Positions 27,099 through 36,597 of a DNA stretch of 64,000 bases are shown piece by piece. Made by a program: the position numbers and the translations under genes. Numbering within the stretch: the first letter of the stretch is position 1; the number at the start of each line of letters is the position of its first letter. The stretch comes from Laspinema sp963821735 (GTDB taxonomy: Bacteria; Cyanobacteriota; Cyanobacteriia; Cyanobacteriales; Laspinemataceae): contig CAWGFK010000055.1 in NCBI GenBank assembly GCA_963821735.1, forward strand, positions 496,001 through 560,000. The letters are read 5' to 3'. The notes under the pieces are model-generated. The model saw only the letters and a list, made by a program, of their open reading frames with translations. It did not search any database and was not told the DNA's origin.

Positions 27099-28181
27099 TT
27101 AACCATTGATAGAAGGAGCAGTCAAAGCAACCGGAGTCGCTTCACCAGCAGCCAAATCAAGGGGGAAGTTGTGAGCATTACGCTCGTGCATCACTTCCAT
27201 ACCCAGGTTAGCCCGGTTAATCACATCAGCCCAGGTATTCACAACACGACCTGTAGAGTCAATGATGGACTGGTTGAAGTTAAATCCATTCAAGTTAAAG
27301 GCCATCGTGGACACACCCAAAGCGGTGAACCAGATCCCCACAACCGGCCAAGCAGCTAAGAAGAAGTGCAAGGAACGGCTGTTGTTGAAAGAAGCATATT
27401 GGAAAATCAGACGACCGAAGTAACCGTGAGCGGCAACAATGTTGTAGGTTTCTTCTTCTTGACCGAATTTGTAACCGTAGTTTTGAGATTCGGTTTCGCT
27501 AGTTTCACGAACTAAGCTGGAGGTCACCAAGATCCGTGCATGGCACTGAACAAGGAACCACCGAACACACCGGCAACACCCAACATATGGAAGGGGTGCA
27601 TCAGGATGTTGTGCTCAGCTTGGAACACCAACATGAAGTTGAAGGTTCCAGAGATACCCAAGGGCATACCATCAGAGAAAGAACCTTGGCCGATCGGGTA
27701 GATCAAGAACACTGCAGCAAGCTGCTGCAACAGGTGCAGAGTAAGCGACGCAGATCCAAGGACGCATTCCTAAGCGGTAGGAGAGTTCCCACTCACGACC
27801 CATGTAGCAGAAGATGCCGATGAGGAAGTGGAAAATCACGAGCTGGTAAGGGCCACCATTGTAGAGCCACTCATCCAAGCTGGCTGCTTCCCATATCGGG
27901 TAGAAGTGAAGACCGATCGCATTACAGGAAGGAACAACCGCACCAGAGATGATGTTGTTTCCGTACAGTAAAGAACCGGCAACAGGTTCGCGGATTCCAT
28001 CGATGTCCACAGGAGGAGCAGCGATGAAGGCGATGATGTAACAGACGGTAGCGCTTAAGAGAGTGGGGATCATCAACACGCCGAACCAGCCGATATAAAG
28101 GCGGTTTTCGGTAGAAGCGACCCATTCGCAAAAGCGGTCCCACAGATTGGCGCTTTCGCGCTGCTGTAAAGTGGTGGTCAT
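27099..28181 (-). pseudogene. psbA: psbA copy 2, double frameshift
   Basis: This copy is nearly identical to copy 1 over the full 360 codons and about 115 bases upstream, but has two indels. Around 27713 it reads CTGCAGCAAGCTGCTGC where copy 1 has CTGCGGAAGCGGCTGC, one base longer (near residue 152). Around 27530 it reads CCAAGATCCG where copy 1 has CCAAACTTCCG, one base shorter (near residue 217). The shifts compensate, so only residues of about 152-217 are out of frame, but a stop would occur. Other differences are Ser86 to Cys and Thr228 to Ser. Residue 130 is Glu. Misassembly between repeats is an alternative to true decay. Confidence 0.9.
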
Positions 28182-28231
28182 AGTTTTATGATTGCTATTT
28201 GGTTTTCGAGGTGGATTTGTATGATGTCTCT

Positions 28232-28260
28232 ACATTAACGGGTTTGTAACGATTTGTAAA
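28232..28260 (-). promoter_or_regulatory. psbA copy 2 promoter
   Basis: TTTACA (28255-28260) and TAATGT (28232-28237), minus strand, 17 bases apart. It is identical in sequence and spacing to copy 1. Confidence 0.6.
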
Positions 28261-28404
28261 GGGGTTTCAGCTACAGTAATCCTGATGAGCGTGATAAGCA
28301 AGGCTTATTTTTATGCTTCTCTATATGTATAGAGCTTGGGAGAGAGAACCGCCAGTCCCGGAAATTTTGGGATAATGGATCAAAGCTAAGGGAAAAATTC
28401 TTTT

Positions 28405-29175
28405 ATGAGCGAGAGGACAACGGATATCGACCGGCCAGCGCCATTCCCTGACCATACGCAACTCCCCGAAGCTGACGGGACTTTTGTGAACAATTTTCTG
28501 GCGCATCCCCAGAGCATACTACTGACTGATTCCCTCGGAACCGTTTTAGAGCAACGGCATCCGGATGGACAGTATTGTATTGGACAAGATAGCGGCATTT
28601 ACTGGCGAGAAACGGACCCCCCGGAAAAGGGGGCAGAGGCCCCGGATTGGTTTTATGTGCCGAATGTCCCACCCAAACTGGATGGGGAGGTGCGTCGTTC
28701 TTATGTGTTTTGGCGAGAATTGATGGCCCCTTTGATTGCCTTAGAGTTTGCCAGTGGCAATGGTGAGGAAGAACGAGATAGAACTCCCCTGGGGGCGTCT
28801 GTGGAGGGAAAAACGGTTAGACCGGGTAAGTTTTGGGTGTATGAACGGATTATCCGTATTCCCTACTATGGAATTTATGAAATCAAGTCGGGTCAGTTAG
28901 AGGTTTATCATTTGACGGATTTTTCTTATCAAATGATAGAACCGAATGAACGAGGTCATTATCCGATTGTGCCGATGGGAGTGGAGTTGGGATTATGGCA
29001 GGGGACTTATCAAAATCAAAACCAATTGTGGTTACGTTGGTGGGATTTGGAAGGGAATCTGTTGTTGATTGGTTCGGAACGCGCTGAATTGGAAAAACAG
29101 CGAACGGAACAGGAAAAACAGCGCGCAGAACAGGAAAAACAGCGAGCGGAAGCGGCAGAACGCAAAGGGGCATGA
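28405..29175 (+). CDS. Uma2-family PD-(D/E)XK nuclease-like protein with early stop
   Basis: 256 residues. The Uma2 (DUF820) core is seen in APDWFYVPNVPP (acidic metal site), ALEFASGNGEEE and the later IPYYGIYEIKSGQLEVYHL. The C terminus is a Glu/Gln/Lys/Arg coiled coil built from EQEKQRAEQEKQRA repeats. The in-frame TGA at 29173-29175 is followed in the same frame by LAERLRSLGIDPD, which is how Uma2 proteins usually end. This therefore looks like a nonsense change (for example CGA to TGA) removing about 18 residues. Uma2 genes are highly amplified in cyanobacteria and their role is not established. Confidence 0.8.
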   Translation: MSERTTDIDRPAPFPDHTQLPEADGTFVNNFLAHPQSILLTDSLGTVLEQRHPDGQYCIGQDSGIYWRETDPPEKGAEAPDWFYVPNVPPKLDGEVRRSYVFWRELMAPLIALEFASGNGEEERDRTPLGASVEGKTVRPGKFWVYERIIRIPYYGIYEIKSGQLEVYHLTDFSYQMIEPNERGHYPIVPMGVELGLWQGTYQNQNQLWLRWWDLEGNLLLIGSERAELEKQRTEQEKQRAEQEKQRAEAAERKGA

Positions 29176-29488
29176 TTAGCAGAACGTTTGCGATCGCTAG
29201 GAATTGACCCGGATGCGGAGGGGGATATCTAAGCCGATCGCCCCTGCATCTGTACGAATCCACAAACCAAACGCGATCCCGATAGGGGGCGCTTTTTTAT
29301 TCAAAGCTCTGATTAAACCGAAATTATGTGATAAATCCCTCCTTTTAAAGGAGTGATACCTTCCCATAATTTGTTCTATAGATAGACTATCAAATTTTGT
29401 ATTTTTTGTATGATTGATAATTAATTAAAAGCTTTTATGTGATATGATAAGCAGTGAAAATGATAGAACATGACCCCTCAGAAAACTC
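29176..29488. other. Intergenic stretch, AT-rich
   Basis: 313 bases. The first 57 are the orphaned in-frame end of the Uma2 gene (to about 29232). The rest is AT-rich and probably carries the promoter of the lipoprotein gene. No named element was seen. Confidence 0.45.
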
Positions 29489-29863
29489 ATGAAAATTAAT
29501 CAACTATCCCTAAGTTTGAGCCTAGTCGGCTTAATCGGACTGATTGGCTGTACTGAACAGACAACGGGCAGAATTTGCGAATATACTCCGGCTGCGGGCC
29601 AACCCAGCCCATTAGGCGAACAAGCGAGTTTCAGGGTTCGAGAAGAAGCGGGAGATACAATTTTCACCTATCAACCGGACCCCAGCGAAATGCTAGATCA
29701 GACGATTGAACTTTCAGGAAGGCGAGAGTTAACCTATAGAAATACGGACTTAGATACTGCCCGAGTCATATTGATTCAAAACCCAGCACACTATAAGCGA
29801 CTGATTGACAAAGAAACCCCCGAAGATTTTGCTGCGGTGAATGAAAGTTTAACCTGTCGGTAA
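29489..29863 (+). CDS. Small lipoprotein, unknown function
   Basis: 124 residues. The signal peptide MKINQLSLSLSLVGLIGLIGC ends in a good lipobox (LIGC), so the mature protein begins at Cys21 and is membrane-anchored. The mature part contains a beta-rich segment (ASFRVREEAGDTIFTYQPDP) and a second Cys near the end (ESLTCR). I do not recognise a family. It lies 160 bases upstream of der on the same strand. Confidence 0.65.
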   Translation: MKINQLSLSLSLVGLIGLIGCTEQTTGRICEYTPAAGQPSPLGEQASFRVREEAGDTIFTYQPDPSEMLDQTIELSGRRELTYRNTDLDTARVILIQNPAHYKRLIDKETPEDFAAVNESLTCR

Positions 29864-30023
29864 TAAGACGAAAAGCAATTAAAGAGTCCGAGTCACCTTG
29901 AGAGGGGAAGCCCCAGGGTAAAGATGTGGGGTAATTAATAAGCGTGCCGATCGCCTCGGTTCGCTATAATAAAAAAATAAACAGATATGATTGCTGCGCT
30001 CAATCCCAGGAACCTTCACCTCT

Positions 30024-31388
30024 ATGGCTTTACCTATAGTTGCTATTATCGGACGCCCAAACGTGGGCAAATCAACCCTTGTCAATCGGATTGCTGGGGG
30101 TAAACAGGCGATCGTCCATGATGAACCGGGAGTCACCCGCGATCGCACCTATCGAGATGCCTTCTGGCAAGACCGAGACTTTCAGATTGTCGATACCGGC
30201 GGATTAGTCTTTGATGATGATACCGAATTTTTACCCTTAATTCGAGAACAAGTGCTGGCAGCCCTTTCGGAATCGAGCGTTGCCCTATTTGTGGTAGATG
30301 GACAACTCGGGGTCACGGAAGCCGATCGCGAAATTGCCAACTGGTTGCGGCATCAAAAAGTCCCGGTTGTTCTTGCTGTGAATAAATGTGAATCCTTAAT
30401 GGAAGGATTAACCCAAGCGGCAGAATTTTGGGAATTAGGCATGGGTGAGCCTTATCCTATTTCTGCCATTCACGGCAGTGGAACAGGGGATTTATTAGAT
30501 ATGGTGATTCCCCACTTGCCTCCGACTTCTGAAATTGAAGAAACACCGGAAATTAAAGTGGCGATCGTTGGACGTCCCAATGTGGGCAAATCCAGTTTAC
30601 TCAATGCCTTTTTCGGAGAAAACCGGGCAATTGTTAGTCCAATTTCGGGAACGACTCGCGACAGTATCGATACCTTTGTGGAACGGAACGGCAAGAACTA
30701 CCGAATTATCGATACAGCCGGGATTCGTAAAAAGAAAAATGTGGATTATGGACCGGAATTTTTTGGCATTAACCGGGCATTTAAAGCGATTCGTCGGGCG
30801 GATGTGGTGCTGTTGGTTATTGATGCAGTCGATGGGGTAACAGAACAGGACCAAAAACTGGCGGGACGCATTGAAGAAGAAGGACGCGCCTGCGTCATGG
30901 TGATTAATAAATGGGATGCGATCGAGAAAGATTCCTATACCATTTATGACTATGAACGGGATATCAAAAGTCGCCTCTATTTCCTAGAATGGGCGGAAGC
31001 AATTTTTGTGAGTGCGGTCACGGGAAAACGGGTGGAAAACATCCTGGATTTAGTTGATAAATCGGCGGAAGAACATTCTCGTCGGGTTTCCACTTCGGTG
31101 ATTAATGAAGTGCTAAAAGATGCTTTGCATTGGCATAGTCCTCCGACTAGCCGCCAAGGAAAACAAGGGAAAATTTATTATGGGACTCAGGTTACCAGTC
31201 AACCTCCCACCATTGCCTTGTTTGTGAATGACCCGAAACGATTTAACGATAATTATCGCCGTTATATCGAGCGTCAATTCCGGGAGCAACTGGGATTTAC
31301 AGGGAGTCCATTGCGGTTGTTATGGCGGGGTAAAAAAGCTCGGGACTTTGAGGATAATAATACCACCAATCGAGCCGTTAAGGTTTAG
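30024..31388 (+). CDS. der: Ribosome biogenesis GTPase Der (EngA)
   Basis: 454 residues from ATG 30024 (MALPIVAIIGRPNVGKSTLV). A start at 29991 adds residues not found in the family. Two tandem GTPase domains are intact: GRPNVGKST with DEPGVTRDRTY, DTGG and NKCE, then GRPNVGKSS with SGTTRDSIDT, DTAG and NKWD. A C-terminal KH-like domain follows (about 355-440). Der helps mature the 50S subunit. The EcfT-like gene follows after about 130 bases on the same strand, a pairing also seen in other cyanobacteria. Confidence 0.97.
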   Translation: MALPIVAIIGRPNVGKSTLVNRIAGGKQAIVHDEPGVTRDRTYRDAFWQDRDFQIVDTGGLVFDDDTEFLPLIREQVLAALSESSVALFVVDGQLGVTEADREIANWLRHQKVPVVLAVNKCESLMEGLTQAAEFWELGMGEPYPISAIHGSGTGDLLDMVIPHLPPTSEIEETPEIKVAIVGRPNVGKSSLLNAFFGENRAIVSPISGTTRDSIDTFVERNGKNYRIIDTAGIRKKKNVDYGPEFFGINRAFKAIRRADVVLLVIDAVDGVTEQDQKLAGRIEEEGRACVMVINKWDAIEKDSYTIYDYERDIKSRLYFLEWAEAIFVSAVTGKRVENILDLVDKSAEEHSRRVSTSVINEVLKDALHWHSPPTSRQGKQGKIYYGTQVTSQPPTIALFVNDPKRFNDNYRRYIERQFREQLGFTGSPLRLLWRGKKARDFEDNNTTNRAVKV

Positions 31389-31517
31389 GTTGTTCCAATA
31401 ATTGGCTATTCGGCGTGGGGGTAATTTTATGAAATTCCCCTACAAAACAGACAGGGTAAATCCGGAACCCTGGGACAGCGGTTTTAGACGCTTTGAACAT
31501 TTACTTTCTCGAATCCG

Positions 31518-32507
31518 ATGGATTTATTGCGATCGCTGCCTATCGGCTTGTATTTAGAACAACCCATTACCTGGTTACATCACTTAGATGCGCGAGTTAA
31601 ACTGCTGTGGTTAATGAGCTTTTTAATTGCGCCCGTCTTAGCGAATCCTCTTTGGCGGATTGGGTTAGTTTTGCTGCTAATTTTGATTACGATTAGTGCC
31701 TTGATTCCCCTACGAGTCTGGCGCAAACAAATGGGGTGGTTGTTAACCCTGTCTCTGTTAATTTGTCTGATTACAGCGATCGCACCCGATGGACTCCCAG
31801 TAGAACACCAACCGCGCCTTCCCGCCCAAGAACTAACCTTTGATAGCGAACCGCTTACCCTCCCTCCAACACCAACCAGAAATCCCTGGTATAATCCCTT
31901 TGGCTGGGGTCAAGAAACCCCCGAACCGGAGGAGACAATTGACAGTGAACTACCCCAACCTACGGATTACCGTTACGTTTTGTTTGAACAAGGGCGGTTT
32001 ACGGTTACCCGTCGTTCTCTGGATTTAGGAATCCGGATTGGTACTTTATTTTTCACCCTAATTTATAGCACCAATCTGTACCTACTGACTACAGCCCCCG
32101 AAGAGATTGCGGCGGGAATTGAAGATTTAATGAGTCCCCTGAAACGGTTTAATATTCCCACCACAGAAATTGCCCTAACTTTAACCCTATCATTGCGGTT
32201 TATTCCTCTGGTGTTAGAGGAAGTTCAAAACTTAATTCGTTCCGTGCGAACTCGGGCAATTAATTGGAAAAAATTGGGCTTACGGGGAACAACTAAAGTA
32301 TGGTTTACTGTAGTAGAAAGATTGCTAGAAAATCTGCTATTGCGTGCTCAACAAATTGCGGGAGGGATGCAGGTGCGAGGATTTACGACGCCGAACACCC
32401 ATCGGGTGCAATGGCATCCATTAAAATTCAGAAATGGAGACTGGGTGGCGATCGCCATCTTGTTCGGATTTTGGGGGATACGTTTCTTATGGGGATGGCA
32501 AGCGTGA
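31518..32507 (+). CDS. Energy-coupling factor transporter transmembrane protein (CbiQ/EcfT family)
   Basis: 329 residues. The N terminus (LDARVKLLWLMSFLIAPVLA) and the coupling segments (ALTLTLSLRFIPLVLEEVQN and AQQIAGGMQVRGF) are those of T-components, which link two ATPases to a substrate-binding S-component for vitamin or metal uptake. A Pro/Glu-rich insert of about 60 residues lies between the helices (TLPPTPTRNPWYNPFGW). The ATPase and S genes are not nearby. Its TGA overlaps the possible GTG start of the next gene (GTGA). Confidence 0.85.
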   Translation: MDLLRSLPIGLYLEQPITWLHHLDARVKLLWLMSFLIAPVLANPLWRIGLVLLLILITISALIPLRVWRKQMGWLLTLSLLICLITAIAPDGLPVEHQPRLPAQELTFDSEPLTLPPTPTRNPWYNPFGWGQETPEPEETIDSELPQPTDYRYVLFEQGRFTVTRRSLDLGIRIGTLFFTLIYSTNLYLLTTAPEEIAAGIEDLMSPLKRFNIPTTEIALTLTLSLRFIPLVLEEVQNLIRSVRTRAINWKKLGLRGTTKVWFTVVERLLENLLLRAQQIAGGMQVRGFTTPNTHRVQWHPLKFRNGDWVAIAILFGFWGIRFLWGWQA

Positions 32508-34015
32508 ATCCATTAAACACAAAACCCCTCCCCCCTTGGTATTGGCGATCGCTACCGTTAAAACATCGGACGGGCACTCAAGTATTTGAGGCATTGTTTC
32601 TGATTCCCCAATCTGAAAACAAGCAACCGGAAGCGGCGATCGCCACTCTCCTAGAAAGTCCTTATCCCACTCCCACCCCCATCCCAGAAGCGAGATATTC
32701 TATCTGTGCTGGTGCACCGAGATGGATTGACAACCGTCCTCAATTGTGGACTCCAGAAGTTGGAGAAATTCTGCCCAGTTTACGGCAACTGCTTCAGCGC
32801 AAACAGCTAGAACAACCCGAACTGATTCAAGAACTTGATACCCTCGAACTTCTTAATCGTGATGCGCTTCCTTTCACCGGAGGATGGTTAGGATGGTTGG
32901 GGTATGATTTAGCTTGGGAAATTGAAAATCTTCCCCATTTGAACGATGATCCCCTGCCCTTTCCGGTGAGTTACTGGTATGAACCCGCCAACTTTGCGAT
33001 TCTGGACCATCACCAACAACAGTTGTGGATTGCCAGTAGCGATCGCAATGAATTGGATATCCTCGAACAGAAATTAGAAAACTCTTACAATCGGGAAAAT
33101 TTTTCCCAACAATCACCTAAAATCGAAGGTTTTATTCCCCCTTACCCCCAGTTTCATTTGTCGCAATTTGACTATGAAGAACGAGTTAGAAAAGCCCAAA
33201 AATATATCACCGCTGGGGATATATTTCAAGCAAATTTGTCTCTGCGATTTGAAACCACAACTCAGCAGGAAAGTTGGGAGGTTTATCGGACCTTGCATAC
33301 CATTAATCCCTCCCCATTTGCCAGTTATTGGCGGACTCCCTGGGGAGATGTGGTGAGTTGTTCTCCGGAGAGATTGGTGCAATTACAAGGAAAAACTGCT
33401 CAGACTCGTCCGATTGCTGGAACTCGTGCTAGAGGGAAAACCCCTGAACTGGATGAACAACTAGCTACCGAATTACTCGCTAACCGGAAAGAACGCGCCG
33501 AACATATTATGTTGGTGGATTTGGAACGGAATGATTTAGGCAGAGTTTGCGAATGGGGAACGGTCCAAGTTAATGAATTATTGACCATTGAACGGTACAG
33601 TCATGTTATGCACTTGGTGAGTAATGCGGTGGGTACTCTCAGGGGCGATCGCGATAGTATTGATTTAATTCGCGCTACCTTTCCCGGTGGCACTATTACC
33701 GGATGTCCCAAAGTCCGATGCATGGAAATTATTGAAGAATTAGAACCTGTGCGGCGCAGTCTGTTTTATGGTTCCTGTGGCTATTTAGACTGGCGAGGGC
33801 AGCTTGATTTGAATATTTTGATTAGAACCTTATTATTTGCGCCAGAGACATCGGGAACGGTCAGAAATAAGGGAAAAACCTATCGAGTCTGGGGACAAGT
33901 GGGGGCCGGAATTGTTGCTGATAGTGAACCGGAAAAAGAATGGTATGAGTCCCTAGATAAAGCCCGTGCCCAACTGGCAGCATTGCAGATGGCGATCGCC
34001 TCCCGGGAAGAATGA
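32489..34015 (+). CDS. pabB: Anthranilate/aminodeoxychorismate synthase component I (PabB-like)
   Basis: 508 residues from ATG 32489. Starts at 32495 or the GTG at 32504 (overlapping the EcfT stop) are equally possible. The chorismate-binding blocks are complete: AGDIFQANLSLRF, PIAGTRARGKT, EHIMLVDLERNDLGRVC, FPGGTITGCPKVRCMEIIEE and GYLDWRGQLDLNILIRT. The PGGTITGCPK form and solitary setting suggest the p-aminobenzoate enzyme for folate rather than TrpE, but this needs a tree. Start overlap with the EcfT gene suggests co-translation. Confidence 0.85.
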   Translation: MGMASVNPLNTKPLPPWYWRSLPLKHRTGTQVFEALFLIPQSENKQPEAAIATLLESPYPTPTPIPEARYSICAGAPRWIDNRPQLWTPEVGEILPSLRQLLQRKQLEQPELIQELDTLELLNRDALPFTGGWLGWLGYDLAWEIENLPHLNDDPLPFPVSYWYEPANFAILDHHQQQLWIASSDRNELDILEQKLENSYNRENFSQQSPKIEGFIPPYPQFHLSQFDYEERVRKAQKYITAGDIFQANLSLRFETTTQQESWEVYRTLHTINPSPFASYWRTPWGDVVSCSPERLVQLQGKTAQTRPIAGTRARGKTPELDEQLATELLANRKERAEHIMLVDLERNDLGRVCEWGTVQVNELLTIERYSHVMHLVSNAVGTLRGDRDSIDLIRATFPGGTITGCPKVRCMEIIEELEPVRRSLFYGSCGYLDWRGQLDLNILIRTLLFAPETSGTVRNKGKTYRVWGQVGAGIVADSEPEKEWYESLDKARAQLAALQMAIASREE

Positions 34016-34435
34016 GAAAAGTGGCGATCGCCTGCGCCCGGTGTTATGAAAATAGCGATGATTAATGCAGCAATCGCTCTAATTTGATGGCAGTGCCGCA
34101 CAGGAGAATCTAGCTCCAGGTTAAAACAGCAAGATAGACCATCTTACAGCAGTTAGACAATAGAATTGAGGAGAGGGAGCGTCTCCCTCAGTGATGAGTA
34201 GTAGAGAACCAGACGCTGCCACTGCGTCTAAGAATTCTTCAATTTATGATCTATCCCTAGCCTAAGAGCATGGGGATTTTCACGATTTCTGATAAAATTA
34301 TCCCCGTCCAAGCTTGCGGCAAAAACTCAGGGTGGGAAACGGGTCATATCCCGAAACTCCATGCTAGCTGACTCCGCCAGGGGGACCTTAGTGAATCTAT
34401 AACCGTTATGATTAACGGTACTCATCTGAACCTGA
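34016..34435. other. Intergenic stretch upstream of pipX
   Basis: 420 bases. Near 34152 it contains an AGAATTGAGGAGAGGGAGCG sequence related to the palindrome at 15131. Just before pipX is ACCGTT-ATGATT-AACGGT (34401-34418), a 6-bp inverted repeat that might be an operator. No NtcA-type GTA-N8-TAC site was found. Confidence 0.4.
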
Positions 34436-34705
34436 ATGAACACTGAAACTTACTTAAATCATCCTACTTTTGGTCTGCTCTATCGGGTGTGTCTGATCGA
34501 ACAAAATCAGGAGTTGTTCACGACCCTCTATGCCCAACGCCTATTTTTTTTAGCGCTTTCTGGCTTAGACGGGTTAAGATTTGAGCCGGTCACCCGTGCC
34601 GATGCTCGCCTCCTCGTCGAAAACCGCTTGCGATTGCTCAGACGAATGGGGCAAGCTCAGGAATTCGCTGAACTGCAACTCATTCACAAACGCACGTTTC
34701 AATGA
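34436..34705 (+). CDS. pipX: NtcA co-activator PipX
   Basis: 89 residues, the normal length. PipX binds either the nitrogen regulator NtcA or the signalling protein PII, linking carbon/nitrogen balance to transcription. The Tudor-like N-terminal domain (ETYLNHPTFGLLYRVCLIEQ, then NQELFTTLYAQRLFF) and the C-terminal helices (ADARLLVENRLRLLRRMG, ending HKRTFQ) match the family closely. Its stop overlaps the pipY start (ATGA), as in other cyanobacteria. Confidence 0.96.
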   Translation: MNTETYLNHPTFGLLYRVCLIEQNQELFTTLYAQRLFFLALSGLDGLRFEPVTRADARLLVENRLRLLRRMGQAQEFAELQLIHKRTFQ

Positions 34706-35367
34706 CGATCGCCCAACGGATTGCTCAGATCCGCGCCCACTTACCCGAATCAGTCCAACTGATTGCCGTCACTAAACAGGTGTCGGTGGATGCCATGATG
34801 CAAGCTTATCAGGCGGGAATTCGAGATTTTGGGGAAAGTCGAATTCAGGAAGCCCAAGCGAAATCGGAGCAACTGGGGGACCTGCCCGGTCTAACCTGGC
34901 ACCTGATTGGACATCTGCAAAGTAATAAAGTTAAACCTGCTTTAGACCGCTTTCAGTGGATCCATTCTATTGATAGTTTGAAATTAGCGCAACGAGTCGA
35001 TCGCTTGGCGGAAGGACTCGAAGTTAAACCAAAAGTCTGCCTCCAAGTAAAAATCGTACCCGACCCCAACAAATCGGGGTGGCAGATTCCTGAACTCATC
35101 GAAGATTTAGCGACCCTAAATCAGTGTAAAAACTTAGAAATCAAAGGATTAATGACCATTCCCCCCTTGGGATTGGATCAAGCAAAAACCCTGGCCCTGT
35201 TCGAGCGCGCTCATCAACTCGCTCAAGAAATCCAAGCCCAAAATTGGGATCGGATTTCCATGCAGGAGTTATCGATGGGAATGTCAGGAGATTATCATTT
35301 AGCCGTCCAAGCCGGGTCCACAATGGTGAGACTAGGGACAATCCTATTTGGAGAGCGATCGCCGTAA
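34702..35367 (+). CDS. pipY: PLP homeostasis protein PipY (YggS/COG0325)
   Basis: 221 residues starting MTIAQRIAQIRAHLPESVQL. It is a pyridoxal-phosphate-binding barrel without known catalysis, involved in vitamin B6 and amino/keto acid balance. The cofactor lysine lies in LIAVTKQVSVDAM. Further blocks are FGESRIQEA, WHLIGHLQSNK, GLMTIPP and SMGMSGDYHLAVQAGSTMVR. It is translationally coupled to pipX (4-base overlap), the standard cyanobacterial pairing. Confidence 0.96.
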   Translation: MTIAQRIAQIRAHLPESVQLIAVTKQVSVDAMMQAYQAGIRDFGESRIQEAQAKSEQLGDLPGLTWHLIGHLQSNKVKPALDRFQWIHSIDSLKLAQRVDRLAEGLEVKPKVCLQVKIVPDPNKSGWQIPELIEDLATLNQCKNLEIKGLMTIPPLGLDQAKTLALFERAHQLAQEIQAQNWDRISMQELSMGMSGDYHLAVQAGSTMVRLGTILFGERSP

Positions 35368-35910
35368 AATCTAGCCCCGGACCGTTAGAATTGAGGAAAA
35401 GGTGGGCGAATCATTCCCCCTAACCCCCTTTAGTCCAATCCCAATCGCGATCGGCTTTTCTCAGGGTTCCAACCCCCCTAAAATCCAGTTCAAATCCCGT
35501 TCAAATCCAGTTTTCAATTATAGTGATCAACCCCCGCCCCCGATTGCACCAAATTCTCAGCAAAAAGTCTGGAAAATTTTGGGCATCATCGGCAACTTAT
35601 GGCAATATACAATAAACTGATAACTTGGGTAGGGTTGGGCATGGCGAATGGAGTGCATTTCCTATTAGGAGAGAGTTCCTTCCTCAACGGGGTTGACCCC
35701 GGCGCTCAGTCACGCTCAAGGGCATCTATAACCGAAGCGGGAGCCAAGGGTTAGACCGCACTCAGTCGTTGGAACTCCACCCCTGATTATGGGTTGATTG
35801 AGTCGGAACCTGAGTCTATACCGAACTAACATCCAAAATTGATTTGGCCTGGAATGGGGATTTTATAGAGAATGCCCTGATGTTACCCTAGTTTTGATGG
35901 AGCAAAAACC
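35368..35910. other. Intergenic stretch between pipY and sepF
   Basis: 543 bases. A 72-codon plus frame (35402-35620) is Pro-rich and not convincing. TAGAATTGAGGA near 35388 echoes the dispersed palindrome family. The rest probably holds the sepF promoter. Confidence 0.45.
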
Positions 35911-36516
35911 GTGAATACGATTTTTTCTAAGCTACGAGATATGGTCGGACTCAACGAATCCGTGGATTACGAGTATGAGTACGACGAAATAGAAGGAGAA
36001 GGATACCAAAACCTTTACCAAGACCAACCCGCAGCCTCTCCCGAAGCAGAAGCTCGCCGGAATCGCACTCCTTTGCGGACGACCCCAACCGGAATGGGAA
36101 TGGTTGGATCAGAAGGCGCAATGGGATCAAGTATGAATGCTATCAATAACGTGATCGGTCTACCGGGAGCCGCTAACGGCATTTCTGAAGTGGTGGTGAT
36201 GGAGCCAAAATCCTTTGAGGAAATGCCTCAAGCGATTCAAGCCCTGCGGGAACGTAAATCTGTCGTCCTCAATCTGACGATGATGGATCCGGACCAAGCT
36301 CAAAGAGCCGTTGATTTTATTGCGGGTGGGACTTATGCCTTAGATGGGCATCAAGAACGAATTGGGGAAAGCATCTTCCTGTTTACCCCCAGTTGTGTTC
36401 AAGTCAGCACTCAAAGTGGTGTGGTTCACGATGTCTTGCAACCCCACCTGCGGACCGCCCGTCCTGCAGGAGTACAAACAAGCTGGACCCCGGAACAAGT
36501 CCGGATGGCTCAGTAA
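35911..36516 (+). CDS. sepF: Cell division protein SepF (Cdv2/YlmF)
   Basis: 201 residues with a GTG start behind GGAG (35899-35902). SepF bundles FtsZ and anchors the division ring. The N-terminal amphipathic helix MNTIFSKLRDMVGL is the membrane anchor. An acidic, low-complexity linker follows (YEYEYDEIEGEGYQN). The C-terminal SepF core runs from about 90 to 180 (EVVVMEPKSFEEMPQAIQAL, then KSVVLNLTMMDPDQAQRAVD, FIAGGTYALDG and FLFTP). Cyanobacteria have no FtsA, so SepF is expected to be important. The gene order pipY-sepF-proC is widely conserved. Confidence 0.96.
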   Translation: MNTIFSKLRDMVGLNESVDYEYEYDEIEGEGYQNLYQDQPAASPEAEARRNRTPLRTTPTGMGMVGSEGAMGSSMNAINNVIGLPGAANGISEVVVMEPKSFEEMPQAIQALRERKSVVLNLTMMDPDQAQRAVDFIAGGTYALDGHQERIGESIFLFTPSCVQVSTQSGVVHDVLQPHLRTARPAGVQTSWTPEQVRMAQ

Positions 36517-36597
36517 ATGAACCGTTCTTGGTCAGCGATCGCCCTTATAGCCAAGTTGACCAAGGACCTGGAAACCCTTACAGGAACTTAACAACCG

